A stretch of 64,000 nt of DNA, taken from assembly GCF_002095535.1 (NCBI RefSeq), contig NZ_MLJI01000001.1, positions 1,663,832 to 1,727,831 of the forward strand. The letters run 5' to 3'. The notes under the pieces were generated by a model that was given only the letters and a program-made list of their open reading frames with translations, did no database searches and was not told the DNA's origin. Made by a program: the position numbers and the translations under genes. The stretch comes from Pantoea cypripedii (lineage in GTDB: Bacteria; Pseudomonadota; Gammaproteobacteria; Enterobacterales; Enterobacteriaceae). Positions 20,457-30,499 of this stretch are shown here, piece by piece; the stretch's first letter is position 1; every line of letters starts with the position of its first letter.

Positions 20457-21761
20457 TTGACTACATCTATGAAAAAAATCGTTATTGTCGGCGGTGGTGC
20501 CGGCGGCTTAGAGCTGGCCACCCAGCTCGGACATAAGCTGGGCCGGAAAAAGAAAGCCGAGATCATTTTGGTTGATCGTAACCACAGCCATTTGTGGAAA
20601 CCGCTGCTGCATGAAGTTGCCACCGGTTCGATGGACGAAGGGATTGATGCGCTCAGCTATCTGGCGCATGCACGTAACCACGGTTTCCAGTTCCAGCTGG
20701 GTTCACTGACCCAAATTGACCGCGATAACAAAACCATCGGGCTGGCCGAGATTCTCGACGCCGAAGGAGAAGTTTTAGTCCCGCAGCGCGAGCTGGCGTA
20801 TGACACGCTGGTGATGGCGCTGGGCAGCACCTCGAATGATTTCGGCACGCCAGGCGTGAAAGATCACTGCATCTTCCTCGATAACCCGCACCAGGCGCGT
20901 CGTTTCCACAATGAAATGCTCAACCTGTTCCTGAAATTCTCCGCCAGCGAAGGCCGTCTGGATAAAGTAAACATCGCGATTGTCGGTGGTGGCGCGACCG
21001 GCGTTGAACTGTCGGCAGAGCTGCACAACGCGGTGAAACAGCTGCACAGCTACGGTTACAAAGGGCTGGATAACTCGGCGCTGAACGTGACGCTGGTGGA
21101 AGCGGGCGAGCGTATTTTGCCTGCGTTGCCCCCGCGCATCTCGGCGGCCGCGCATAATGAGCTTACCAAGCTTGGCGTACGTGTGCTGACCCAGACCATG
21201 GTGACCAGCGCCGATGCCAATGGCCTGAATACCAAAGGTGGCGAATTTATTGCCGCCGATTTGATGGTGTGGGCTGCTGGTATCAAAGCGCCAGACTTTA
21301 TGAAAGAGATTGGCGGGCTGGAAACCAACCGTATCAATCAGCTGGTGGTGAAAGATACGCTGCAAACCTCGCGTGATGAGGACATCTACGCCATCGGTGA
21401 CTGCGCGTCCTGTGCACTGCCGTCTGGTGGCTTCGTACCACCGCGCGCGCAGTCGGCACATCAGATGGCGTCGCTGGCGCTGGAAAATATCCTTGCCCAG
21501 ATGAAAGGCAAGCCGCTGAAGGCTTATGTCTATAAAGATCATGGTTCACTGGTGTCGCTGTCGCGCTTCAGTACTGTCGGCAGCCTGATGGGTAACCTGA
21601 TGCGTGGATCGATGATGGTGGAAGGGCGTATTGCCCGTTTCGTCTACATTTCCCTGTATCGCATGCACCAGATTGCGCTCCACGGTTATTTCAAAACCGG
21701 TCTGATGATGCTGGTGGGTAGCCTTAACCGCGTACTGCGCCCACGCCTCAAGCTGCACTGA
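20457..21761 (+). CDS. ndh: Type II NADH dehydrogenase
   Basis: A membrane-associated flavoprotein that passes electrons from NADH to quinones without pumping protons. The 434-residue product from the TTG start at 20457 (preceded by GAGGGGG) equals the E. coli length. The FAD motif [15 protein letters not shown] and the NADH motif [14 protein letters not shown] are both present, as are YAIGDCASC and the C-terminal amphipathic membrane-binding tail. Confidence 0.97.
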   Translation: MTTSMKKIVIVGGGAGGLELATQLGHKLGRKKKAEIILVDRNHSHLWKPLLHEVATGSMDEGIDALSYLAHARNHGFQFQLGSLTQIDRDNKTIGLAEILDAEGEVLVPQRELAYDTLVMALGSTSNDFGTPGVKDHCIFLDNPHQARRFHNEMLNLFLKFSASEGRLDKVNIAIVGGGATGVELSAELHNAVKQLHSYGYKGLDNSALNVTLVEAGERILPALPPRISAAAHNELTKLGVRVLTQTMVTSADANGLNTKGGEFIAADLMVWAAGIKAPDFMKEIGGLETNRINQLVVKDTLQTSRDEDIYAIGDCASCALPSGGFVPPRAQSAHQMASLALENILAQMKGKPLKAYVYKDHGSLVSLSRFSTVGSLMGNLMRGSMMVEGRIARFVYISLYRMHQIALHGYFKTGLMMLVGSLNRVLRPRLKLH

Positions 21762-22058
21762 TGTATTTCGGGCGGCACTTGCCGCCCAATCCTCGTAGTA
21801 TCCGCCTTAACCCATTGAAAATCATAAGCCTGTCTGATGGGAAAGGGCGGTTCCCGCTACTCTCAGAACTCTCCGAAAAGCTGGCCCTGGCGGCTTTGCG
21901 CTGCGTTTCCTCCATTAATCTGATGTTGCAAAATCGGGCCATCTGTAAAACTTATCTCAACAGACACGGCGCGTCGCGCACGCCGGTTATGTCCCAGCTG
22001 CACAGGATGCTGTGCGCGGCAGGATTGCGCGGTAACAACTTTTCAGGAGGACATTCCT

Positions 22059-22601
22059 GTGAACAAATCAATGTTAGCGGGTATCGGTATCGGCGTAGCG
22101 GCGGCCTTAGGTGTTGCAGCTGTCGCCAGCATGGATGTCTTTGACCGTGGCCCGCAATATGCTCAGGTGCTTTCAGCGACGCCGATCAAAGAAAGTATCA
22201 AGCAGCCGCGACAGGAATGTCGCAACGTGACCCTCACCCATCGTCGTCCGGTACAGGATGAGAACCGTCTGACCGGTTCGGTGCTGGGCGCGGTAGCGGG
22301 TGGTGTGCTGGGTCACCAGTTTGGTGGCGGACGTGGCCGCAGTGTGGCGACGGTGGCGGGTGCTCTGGCCGGTGGTTACGCCGGTAACCAGGTGCAGGCA
22401 GGTATGCAGGATCGTGATACCTACACCACCACGGAACAGCGTTGTAAAACGGTGTATGACAAACAGGATAAAATGCTGGGTTATGATGTGACCTATAAAA
22501 TAGGTGACCAGCAGGGCAAAATCCGTATGGAAAAAGACCCTGGCACCCGTATTCCGCTCGACCGTAATGGTCAGCTGATCCTGAATTCGAATCAGGCCTG
22601 A
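22059..22601 (+). CDS. ycfJ: Glycine-zipper protein YcfJ
   Basis: A 180-residue envelope protein with an N-terminal signal or anchor segment and a glycine-zipper 2TM domain (SVLGAVAGGVLGHQFGG and VAGALAGGYAGNQ, about residues 69-110), then a conserved C-terminal domain. GTG start after CAGGAGG. In E. coli ycfJ is followed by bhsA, ldtC and mfd; here the microcin cassette takes that place. Confidence 0.92.
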   Translation: MNKSMLAGIGIGVAAALGVAAVASMDVFDRGPQYAQVLSATPIKESIKQPRQECRNVTLTHRRPVQDENRLTGSVLGAVAGGVLGHQFGGGRGRSVATVAGALAGGYAGNQVQAGMQDRDTYTTTEQRCKTVYDKQDKMLGYDVTYKIGDQQGKIRMEKDPGTRIPLDRNGQLILNSNQA

Positions 22602-22626
22602 TTGGGCAAAGACATATCACAGCGTA

Positions 22627-22652
22627 AAGGCAGCCTTTAAGGCTGCCTTTTT
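22627..22652 (+). terminator. Intrinsic terminator after ycfJ
   Basis: AAAGGCAGCC-TTTAA-GGCTGCCTTT followed by further T residues; it isolates ycfJ from the convergent microcin gene. Confidence 0.9.
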
Positions 22653-22874
22653 CATATTCTGTCTCGCCTGATGGCGGGAATGAATAAATATTATTGACGC
22701 CTTTTGTCAAATGATGGCTTAAAAAACAGATTGGTTTTTATCGACGTTCTGGTGCTATGGGTGTTTTTATTATCCGGGGTGGTGGTGGGGGCGTTTTAAA
22801 TATTTAATGTCGGGGGTTTCATATATTTACGCCTCATCCCTGAGGCTCAGACAGATAATCGATTTTATTATAAA

Positions 22875-23090
22875 TCAGATACCTGAATTATTGGTTAACC
22901 CACTCAGGGTTGCGCCAAGACCACTAACCACTCCGCCAACGGTACTCAGGACAGAGCCAAGCAGGCCAGTAAGCGTCGTGGTGAGGCCACCTATGGTGCC
23001 ACTCACATCAGCGACTCCAGGAATAGAAAGTGCTCCGCCACTAACTTGTGAAATTTCCTGTTCAGATAGCTCACGCATTGATTCGTTCAT
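22875..23090 (-). CDS. Class II microcin-like precursor, glycine-zipper type
   Basis: A 71-residue peptide with a double-glycine leader (MNESMRELSEQEISQVSGG) and a 52-residue core rich in Gly, Ser, Thr, Leu and Val with no Cys or aromatic residues. From the internal Met5, the leader has the 15-residue microcin V pattern (MRxLxxxEIxxVSGG). The core has Gly/Ser/Ala at regular spacing (GTIGGL, GLLGSVLSTVGGVVSGLG), like a glycine zipper that could form a membrane-inserted helix or aggregate. GGAG lies 7 bases before the ATG. The C39 peptidase/ABC exporter gene starts upstream on the same strand, making the peptide the third gene of the cassette. I found no immunity gene beside it. Antibacterial function is an inference. 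Confidence 0.75.
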   Translation of the reverse strand: MNESMRELSEQEISQVSGGALSIPGVADVSGTIGGLTTTLTGLLGSVLSTVGGVVSGLGATLSGLTNNSGI

Positions 23091-23347
23091 AGTCAGACTC
23101 CAGATTGTCAAAATGGTGGACTGGATAATAACGATCTTCAGGAATCGGCTTTCATATTTAAAAGCCTCATATTCAGGATAGACGGCATTCTCTGGATTAA
23201 AAGATGGTACTGAAAAATAGTTGTTACGACATATAACTCTTTGCTGCATGGAAGAAAATAAATTTTAATTCAGGCCCAACCGTTTCGATATAAGTGGCGC
23301 TGAGGAAACAACTATTCAGGGAGAAACTCAGAGATCACCTAAATAAT

Positions 23348-25474
23348 TTATTTCCCCGCTGGCCACGTCGCCATATCAATCACCCGGTCTGCCGAAGCTA
23401 TCGTGGATGGCCGATGGGCAATCATCACGCGGGTAATATTCAATGCCCGAATGGCGGCATTTATTCGCGTCTCATTATCCACATCAAGGTGGCTGGTGGC
23501 TTCATCGAGGAATAACACCTGGGGCCGACGATATAACGCGCGGGCAATCAGCAGCCGCTGCTTCTGCCCCCCGGAGAGGCTGCTGCCCAGCTCACTGATC
23601 AGTGTCTGATAGCCCATCGGCATCGCCAGAATATCCTCATGGATTTGGCTGAGGCTGGCACACTTCTTGATCCACTCATCGTCTGGCTGCGTATCAAACG
23701 CGCAGATATTTTCCGCTACGGACCCGGCCAGCAGCGTGTCCTCCTGCAAGACACAAGCGATACAGGCCTGCCAGTTCGCTACGCCACTGGTGCGGATATT
23801 GATGCCATTGACATAAATTTCCCCGGTGCTGGGTTTGAGCAGACCGGCCATCATTTTGAGAAGCGTGGTTTTCCCTCTGCCGGAAGGACCCGTGATGGCC
23901 ACGCACTCCCCGGCATCAATCGCCAGATTGACGTCGCTGAACAGCAGGGGGGTGAAAGGATCATATTGAAAAGACAGCCCTTTAACCGCGAGCGCGGCGG
24001 GTTCACCGTGGCTGAGCAACGGATGGACAGGCTCACCGACCGGGGTTTCCGGCTCGGCCAGCACAATATCCGCCACGCGATCCTTATGCAGTGACAGCAT
24101 GCGCAACTGGAGCAAGGTTTCCAGCAGGCTGGCGGTGCGGTCAGAAAATTGCCCGCGATAGGTGCTGAACGCGACAAACATCCCCAGCGTCATATCTCCG
24201 GCGATCACCGCGCTGGCCCCGAGCCACAACAGGGCAATTTGCTGCAACGTGGCGATCAGGTTGTTACCACCGGCAAACAGCATTTCATAGCGCGTCTTGC
24301 TTATCGTGGCATTGGCGTTTTCGATATTCAGATTAAGCCAGTGCTGCGCCCGGAGCGCAGGCAATCCCAGCGCCTTAATGGTGTGGATACCGTAAAGCGA
24401 CTCCATAAAATGCGAGCCGGAGCGGGCATTGCGGACGATCTGCTCCTCTGAGGCCTGTCGCCAGGCCCGATAGGTACTCAGCCGGAACAGGCACCACAGC
24501 AGGGTGAAGGCCAGCACCACCCATAACAAGCTCCCGCCATACAGCAGCATCATAATCATCAATCCCACGGTCATGATGCCGTCCATGATGCCGCTGACCA
24601 CATTGCTGGTCAGGGTGGTTTGCAACGTCTCCAGTGAGGTGAAACGCGACTGAACATCCCCCAGTTTGCGCTTTTCAAACCATTCGGTGGGCAGCGCCAG
24701 CAAATGGTCAAATAACCGCGCTTTGCCCTGCACACTGATCAGCGTGCTCATTACCAGCGATGTCCAGCCGCGCAGCGCACTGACGGCGGTGCGGAATAGC
24801 ACAATAAACAACAGCCCCAGGCAAATCAGCGTCAGCAAGCCGGTATCACTGGCCGGAATGGCATGATCCAGCACCATTTGCATGCCGACGGGTAGCAGCA
24901 GGCTGGTGGATTCCACCAGAATGGAAAAGCAAAACAGCTTGATGAGGGTGGTGCTCAGACCGGCAATGCGTCCGGTCAGCGACCAGAGGGAAAGGCGGGG
25001 GCGGGGTGGCGCGCCTTGTGGCACATCCCCTGTCGGCCACAGTTCCAGCGCCACACCGGTAAAATGCAGGGAGACCTCCTGCATGCCGAGCACGCGGCGA
25101 CCGGCTGCCGGATCGTGAATCACCACGCGATGACGACGCACCGCCACCAGTACCACAAAATGGTTGAGGTCCCAGTGCAGAATACAGGGCAGCTTGAGCG
25201 CACGGAGATTATCCATTTCCAGACGCAAGGCCCGCGATTTCATGCCAGCAGCTGCCGCGGTGTCGATCACCGTACGCAGGGTGGCCCCTCGCGAGGAGAT
25301 GCCCGAGTGCTGACGTAACAAGCGCAGGTCTGCGGGCAATCGATACCAGCTGGCGATCATTGCCAGGCTTGCCAGGCCGCATTCAGCGGCTTCAGTTTGC
25401 AGGATCACCGGCATGCGACGCCGCAGGCTGATATGCAGACGGGAGAACAGCTCCTTCATTTCACCGTTGGTCAC
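23348..25474 (-). CDS. CvaB-like peptidase-containing ABC exporter for class II microcins
   Basis: A 708-residue bifunctional inner-membrane exporter. N-terminal C39 peptidase (about 1-140): QTEAAECGLASLAMI with catalytic C32, H105 in HWDLNHFVVL and D121 in VIHDPAAG, at the same positions as in CvaB. Then a membrane domain (about 170-440) and an ABC domain: Walker A GPSGRGKTT, signature LSGGQKQR, Walker B VLFLDEATSHLD. It should cut precursors after the double glycine and push the mature peptide through a type I channel with the upstream CvaA-like adaptor and a TolC-type outer-membrane protein encoded elsewhere. The start overlaps the adaptor gene by 14 bases. All key residues are intact. Confidence 0.92.
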   Translation of the reverse strand: MTNGEMKELFSRLHISLRRRMPVILQTEAAECGLASLAMIASWYRLPADLRLLRQHSGISSRGATLRTVIDTAAAAGMKSRALRLEMDNLRALKLPCILHWDLNHFVVLVAVRRHRVVIHDPAAGRRVLGMQEVSLHFTGVALELWPTGDVPQGAPPRPRLSLWSLTGRIAGLSTTLIKLFCFSILVESTSLLLPVGMQMVLDHAIPASDTGLLTLICLGLLFIVLFRTAVSALRGWTSLVMSTLISVQGKARLFDHLLALPTEWFEKRKLGDVQSRFTSLETLQTTLTSNVVSGIMDGIMTVGLMIMMLLYGGSLLWVVLAFTLLWCLFRLSTYRAWRQASEEQIVRNARSGSHFMESLYGIHTIKALGLPALRAQHWLNLNIENANATISKTRYEMLFAGGNNLIATLQQIALLWLGASAVIAGDMTLGMFVAFSTYRGQFSDRTASLLETLLQLRMLSLHKDRVADIVLAEPETPVGEPVHPLLSHGEPAALAVKGLSFQYDPFTPLLFSDVNLAIDAGECVAITGPSGRGKTTLLKMMAGLLKPSTGEIYVNGINIRTSGVANWQACIACVLQEDTLLAGSVAENICAFDTQPDDEWIKKCASLSQIHEDILAMPMGYQTLISELGSSLSGGQKQRLLIARALYRRPQVLFLDEATSHLDVDNETRINAAIRALNITRVMIAHRPSTIASADRVIDMATWPAGK

Positions 25475-26747
25475 TGACAGGCCCCGTTATGCTGTTTTTC
25501 AGGAAGTAATAGGGAGAAAGCATCCACTGGTACAGCGGACGCTTTTCGAGGAAGACCGTGGCCTGCAATTGCATACCGCTGGCCAGCGGTAGATTTTCGC
25601 CCTGCCAGCGCAAACCCCGTTGATTCAGGGCCACACTGGCTTTAAACCATGCGCCTTCAAGCTGCCCGTTTGCTAAGCGGGGCGCGCTGCCGTAGCTGTT
25701 GAGTTCCCGCAGTGGTACTGGCGCGGCGGACACGGACAGCACCTTGCCCGGAAACTGGCCATATTTTTCCGCTGGGTACGCGGCATAGCTGATGTTTATC
25801 GTGTCGCCCGGTTTGATATAGGGCACGCTGTCGTTGGGGAGCCAGATAATGAGGCTCGGTGTGTCGTCTCCGGCTGGCACCAGCTGCGCCAGGCTATCGC
25901 CATCGCTGACCATTTGTCCCGCCGTCACGCTCAGAGATGAGATGCGTCCCGCTGCGGGGGCGGTAATCAGGCGTTCGCTACCGGCATCGGCTTCTGCCAG
26001 CTGACGTGCGATGTCGGCCTGGCGAATGTGGTACTGCGCCAGCTGTCCATCAAAATCAGCGGCACGGGTGACCTGCTGACTGAGAAGATCGGCGATCTGC
26101 ATATCCTGTTGCACCCGCTGAGAATTCAGGCTGTGCCACACGCTAAGCTGTTGGTAAAAAAGATAACGTTGATTGTTCTGCTGATCGGTGGTGATCAGTC
26201 CCTTGCGGATAAACCGGCTATAGTCGTTCATGCTGCTGCGCATCACGTCGAGCCCTTCTGTGGCCGACTCCACCATCTTCTGGGTTTGCTGCCGGGCGCT
26301 GCGCAGCTGGTCAAGCTGCTGCTGAACGGTGGTGAGTGTCGCACGGCGGTTTTGCTCCAGCTGACGCACCATGTCGTCCATTTGTTGTTGCTGTTTGCTC
26401 AGCAATGCCCGGGTGGTGGTGCTGAGATTGCCGGAAGGAGAGACACGGCTGATATCCAGCGCATACAGGGGAGTACCGGCGCTGACCACCTGGCCGGTGG
26501 AGACCAGCAGGCGGGAAACCACGCCCTGTTCCGGGGCGAAAAGGTTGATGGTGTGTGGCCAGGTGATCACTTCACCGCTGACACTGGCCCGTCGCGTATA
26601 GCTGCCCAGCCACAGGAAAAGCAGCAGGCTGGCGAGCAGCAGCGTGGTGACGAATAACGTTATCCACACCGGCCAGCCGGTTAACAGCAGAACAGGTCCG
26701 GCGTAGCGTGACTGTAAATGTTCGCTGACTTCCTTGCGAAAAAGCAT
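25461..26747 (-). CDS. CvaA-like HlyD-family membrane fusion protein
   Basis: A 428-residue periplasmic adaptor for type I export of microcins. One N-terminal membrane span (about residues 20-45), a long coiled-coil hairpin (Gln/Glu-rich, about 110-240), a lipoyl/beta-barrel part (VTAGQMVSDGDSLAQLVPA) and a C-terminal block, FLEKRPLYQWMLSPYYFLK, very like remembered CvaA. I chose ATG 26747, preceded by GAGTGGG and aligning with the CvaA start, over an in-frame ATG 11 codons upstream. First gene of the cassette; cotranscribed with the exporter. Confidence 0.9.
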   Translation of the reverse strand: MLFRKEVSEHLQSRYAGPVLLLTGWPVWITLFVTTLLLASLLLFLWLGSYTRRASVSGEVITWPHTINLFAPEQGVVSRLLVSTGQVVSAGTPLYALDISRVSPSGNLSTTTRALLSKQQQQMDDMVRQLEQNRRATLTTVQQQLDQLRSARQQTQKMVESATEGLDVMRSSMNDYSRFIRKGLITTDQQNNQRYLFYQQLSVWHSLNSQRVQQDMQIADLLSQQVTRAADFDGQLAQYHIRQADIARQLAEADAGSERLITAPAAGRISSLSVTAGQMVSDGDSLAQLVPAGDDTPSLIIWLPNDSVPYIKPGDTINISYAAYPAEKYGQFPGKVLSVSAAPVPLRELNSYGSAPRLANGQLEGAWFKASVALNQRGLRWQGENLPLASGMQLQATVFLEKRPLYQWMLSPYYFLKNSITGPVSDQR

Positions 26748-26865
26748 AAACCCACTCTGGTAAAAAATGGACTCATGCAAAGATAGTCAGGAACCGAATA
26801 ATTATCCAACAACGGGGATGATTTTAATATAACTATCTAAATAGCATCAGGTTAATTCGATTTTT

Positions 26866-26945
26866 GTAGCGGCGCGATTTATCGCGCAGGTTTTTGGTAG
26901 CAGATGTTCCGTACCAAAGGGCGCGTGATAAATCACGCCGCTACG
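26866..26945. repeat. REP-type inverted pair (copy 1 of 3)
   Basis: A palindrome starting GTAGCGGCGCGATTTATCGC, a short spacer, and its inverted partner ending in GCCGCTACG. The same pair occurs at 34973-35046 and 40405-40464. The GTAG head and intergenic location fit REP/BIME elements mobilised by RAYT transposases. This copy lies between the adaptor gene and the 3' end of mfd and carries two G-to-T type changes in its second half (GCGTGATAAATCACGC), which are themselves compensated. Confidence 0.8.
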
Positions 26946-26962
26946 AAGGGTGCCAAAATCGG

Positions 26963-29900
26963 TTACACGCGATGATTCGCCAGATCGCCAACGAATTTTT
27001 GCACCCAGTCCATGCGCGACTTACGTTCGGTTAAATCGCGGGTGAATTTCAGGCGCGTTGGACCATCCAGCTTCCATTGTTTCGGGTCTTTTTGCAGCAG
27101 ACCAATCAGCCAGCCAGGATCGACATGATTCTGCGGAGCGAATTCAAAGAAGCCGCCTTTTTCGCTGGCCTCAATGCGTCGTACCCCCAGCTCGCGCGCC
27201 ACTAAGCGCAGCGCGGCGATATCCAGCAGGTTACGCGCCGCATCTGGCAGCGTGCCGAAGCGATCAATCATCTCCACTTTCAGCTCGGCCAGTTCGCCGT
27301 CATCACCGGCGCTGGCGATGCGTTTGTACAACGACAGGCGGGTATTCACATCGGGGATAAAGTCATCCGGCAGCAGGGCGGGCATACGCATCTCGATCTC
27401 CGTCTGGTTGCTGGTAAGATCTTCCAGCGACGGCTCGCGTCCGGCCTTCAGCGCGTCAACCGCGCTTTCCAGCAGCTCCATATACAGCGTGAAGCCGATG
27501 GTTTCCATCTGGCCGCTCTGATCTTCGCCCAACAACTCCCCGGCACCACGGATCTCCAGGTCATGAGTGGCGAGGGCAAAACCGGCACCCAAATCTTCCA
27601 GAGAAGCGATGGCTTCCAGTCGCTTCTGCGCATCGGTGGTCATGGCTTTAGGATGTGGCGTCAGCAGCCAGGCGTAAGCCTGATGGTGCGAACGACCCAC
27701 ACGACCACGCAACTGGTGCAGCTGCGCCAGACCAAAATGGTCGGCGCGTTCGATGATGATGGTATTGGCGCTCGGCACGTCGATACCGGTCTCGATGATG
27801 GTGGTACACACCAGCACGTTAAAACGCTGGTGGTGGAAATCATTCATCACCCGTTCCAGGTCGCGCTCACGCATTTGACCGTGACCAATGGCGATACGCG
27901 CTTCCGGTACCAGTTCCGCCAGCCGCTGGGCGGCTTTTTCAATGTTTTCAACGTCGTTGAACAGGTAATAAACCTGGCCGCCGCGCAGCACTTCACGCAG
28001 AATCGCCTCACGCACCACCAGGCTGTCAAACTCACGTACAAAGGTTTTCACCGCCAGACGGCGTGCCGGTGGCGTGGCGATAATTGACAGATCGCGCATG
28101 CCGCTCATCGCCATATTCAGGGTACGCGGGATCGGGGTGGCGGTGAGGGTCAGAATATCGACATCGGAACGCATCGCTTTGATACGCTCCTTATGGCGCA
28201 CACCGAAACGGTGTTCTTCATCGACAATCAACAGGCCGAGATCGTGCCATTTCAGGTCACTCATCAACAGCTTATGGGTGCCGATCAGAATATCCACTTT
28301 GCCTTCAGACGCCTGTTCGAGGATCTGATTTTGTTCTTTAGCGCTGCGGAAGCGGGACAGCATTTCAATGCGCACCGGCCAGTTGGCGAAGCGGTCACGG
28401 AAGTTGTCGTAATGCTGTTGTGCCAGCAGGGTGGTGGGCACCAGCACCGCCACCTGTTTGCCGTTTTCCACCGCCAGAAACGCAGCGCGCATCGCCACTT
28501 CGGTTTTACCGAAGCCAACATCACCGCACACCAGGCGGTCCATCGCCAGCGGCTGGCACATATCGCTCAGTACCGCATTGATGGCCTGCGCCTGGTCTGG
28601 CGTGGTTTCAAACGGGAAACCTTCACAGAACAACTGATATTGATCGCGGTCGTGCTTAAAGGCGTAACCGGCTTTGGCGGCGCGCTGTGCGTAGATATCC
28701 AGCAATTCAGCCGCCACATCGCGTACTTTTTCTGCTGCCTTCTGACGCGCGCGTGACCAGGCATCGCTGCCCAATTTGTGCAGCGGCGCGTTCTCATCGG
28801 CACCCCCGGCATAGCGGCTGATCAGATGCAGTGATGACACCGGCACATAAAGTTTGGCGTCACCGGCGTAGGACAACATCAGGTATTCCGCCTCGATACC
28901 ACCAGCCTCAAGGGTGGTGAGGCCGATATAGCGTCCCACGCCGTGTTCCAGATGCACCACCGGCTGGCCGGGATGCAACTCCGCCAGGTTGCGGATCAGC
29001 ACATCCGGGTTGATGGTGCGACGATTATCCTGACGACGGCGGCTGACGCGCTCGCCCAGCAAATCGCTTTCGCAGATAAAAGCCAGCTGACGTTCGCTAT
29101 CGATAAAGCCCCGCTCGCTGGCACCAATCATCAGGCTGTGCGCGTGCTGGCTGGCGTCCGCCAGACGGGTGATCGGCTGCGGGCGTAATTTAATGCGCGC
29201 CAGCAATTCCTGCAGACTTTCGCGGCGGCCCTCGCTCTCCACCGAAAACACCACCGGACCGGCAAATTGTTCAAGGAACTGGCGCAGCAGGTCGAGCGGC
29301 GCTTTCGCCTGTGCCTGCACCGTCAACTCCGGCAGCGCCTGATAGCCGAGATTGGTGTTGGCGGCTTTTTCCGGCAGCGTATCACTGCTTAACTGGATAC
29401 GTGGCCAGGCTTTCAGCTCGCCGAGCAGTGCATCCGGGCGCAGCCACAGCTCAACCGGCTCCAGCAGCGGACGCATCGGGTCGATACGGCGATTTTCGAA
29501 ACGGGCGTTGACGTCCTGCCAGAAACGCTGTGCGCTGCTTTCCAGATCACCGCTGTTGATAATCAGCGTGTTAGCGGGCAGGTAGCTAAACAGCGTTGAC
29601 AGTGATTGTTCGAAAAACAGCGGTTGCCAGTACTCAATCCCGGCGGGCAGGGTGCCTTTGCTCACCTGCTGATAAACGTGTTCCGGTTCGCGGCGCACAT
29701 CAAAGGTTTCGCGCCAGCGGCTGCGGAACTGTTCAATGGCGGCTTTATCGGTGGGAAACTCGTGCGCTGGCAACAGATTGATGGCATCAACCGCTTCCAG
29801 CGTGCGCTGCGTATCGACATCAAACAGGCGCAGGCTGTCGATCTCGTCATCAAAAAAATCAATGCGGTATGGCTGGTCGCTGCCCATCGGGAACAGGTCG

Positions 29901-30406
29901 AGCAGTGCGCCGCGCGTGGCGTATTCGCCGTGCTCCATCACCTGATCAACATGGCGATAACCGGCCTGCTCCAGCTGGTCACGCAGGGCATCCCGCGATA
30001 ATCGTTGGCCTTTTTGCATCACCAGCGCATGGCCGTGCAAAAAGCTGTGCGGACAAACGCGCTGCATCAAGGTATTCACCGGCATGATCAGCATGCCATG
30101 CGTCAGCGTCGGCAATTGGTATAAGGTGGAAAGACGGGCGGAGATAATATCCTGATGGGGCGAGAAGCTGTCGTAGGGCAGCGTTTCCCAGTCGGCGAGG
30201 TTACTGACCGGCAGATCGGTGAACTGGCGAATCTCCTCCTGCAGACGCAGGGCAGATTGCATATCCGGGGTAATCATCAGCACCGGACCTTTATGGCGTT
30301 CGGTGATGCTGGCACATTCCACCGCCTGAGCGGCACCTGGCAGTTGACCGAGTTGACGATGGTCACCGGCTTTCGCTGGCAGGGTATAACGACTCTGTTC
30401 GGACAT
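26963..30406 (-). CDS. mfd: Transcription-repair coupling factor Mfd
   Basis: Mfd removes RNA polymerase stalled at DNA lesions and recruits UvrA. The 1147-residue protein has the UvrB-like N-terminal domains (about 1-330), the RNA-polymerase-interaction domain with HLEHGVGRYIGL (about 480-550), the translocase with Walker A CGDVGFGKTEVAMRAA, the DEEHRFG box, TATPIPRT and the TRG-type QLRGRVGRSHHQAYAW motifs, and the C-terminal autoinhibitory domain. I chose ATG 30406 (MSEQSRYTLPAKAG), matching the E. coli start. No truncation. Confidence 0.97.
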   Translation of the reverse strand: MSEQSRYTLPAKAGDHRQLGQLPGAAQAVECASITERHKGPVLMITPDMQSALRLQEEIRQFTDLPVSNLADWETLPYDSFSPHQDIISARLSTLYQLPTLTHGMLIMPVNTLMQRVCPHSFLHGHALVMQKGQRLSRDALRDQLEQAGYRHVDQVMEHGEYATRGALLDLFPMGSDQPYRIDFFDDEIDSLRLFDVDTQRTLEAVDAINLLPAHEFPTDKAAIEQFRSRWRETFDVRREPEHVYQQVSKGTLPAGIEYWQPLFFEQSLSTLFSYLPANTLIINSGDLESSAQRFWQDVNARFENRRIDPMRPLLEPVELWLRPDALLGELKAWPRIQLSSDTLPEKAANTNLGYQALPELTVQAQAKAPLDLLRQFLEQFAGPVVFSVESEGRRESLQELLARIKLRPQPITRLADASQHAHSLMIGASERGFIDSERQLAFICESDLLGERVSRRRQDNRRTINPDVLIRNLAELHPGQPVVHLEHGVGRYIGLTTLEAGGIEAEYLMLSYAGDAKLYVPVSSLHLISRYAGGADENAPLHKLGSDAWSRARQKAAEKVRDVAAELLDIYAQRAAKAGYAFKHDRDQYQLFCEGFPFETTPDQAQAINAVLSDMCQPLAMDRLVCGDVGFGKTEVAMRAAFLAVENGKQVAVLVPTTLLAQQHYDNFRDRFANWPVRIEMLSRFRSAKEQNQILEQASEGKVDILIGTHKLLMSDLKWHDLGLLIVDEEHRFGVRHKERIKAMRSDVDILTLTATPIPRTLNMAMSGMRDLSIIATPPARRLAVKTFVREFDSLVVREAILREVLRGGQVYYLFNDVENIEKAAQRLAELVPEARIAIGHGQMRERDLERVMNDFHHQRFNVLVCTTIIETGIDVPSANTIIIERADHFGLAQLHQLRGRVGRSHHQAYAWLLTPHPKAMTTDAQKRLEAIASLEDLGAGFALATHDLEIRGAGELLGEDQSGQMETIGFTLYMELLESAVDALKAGREPSLEDLTSNQTEIEMRMPALLPDDFIPDVNTRLSLYKRIASAGDDGELAELKVEMIDRFGTLPDAARNLLDIAALRLVARELGVRRIEASEKGGFFEFAPQNHVDPGWLIGLLQKDPKQWKLDGPTRLKFTRDLTERKSRMDWVQKFVGDLANHRV

Positions 30407-30499
30407 GGGGTCTCGACATTCTCTCCTTTTATTCCAGGGCGTCATCATTCCATAATCCGCCCTGAGGATCACCTGTCGCGGTGCTTTTTTCCGGTTGCG

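Noticed and set aside
21761..22144. 127-codon open frame between ndh and ycfJ
   Set aside because: No ribosome site, no family features, overlaps the ycfJ start in another frame; judged spurious.
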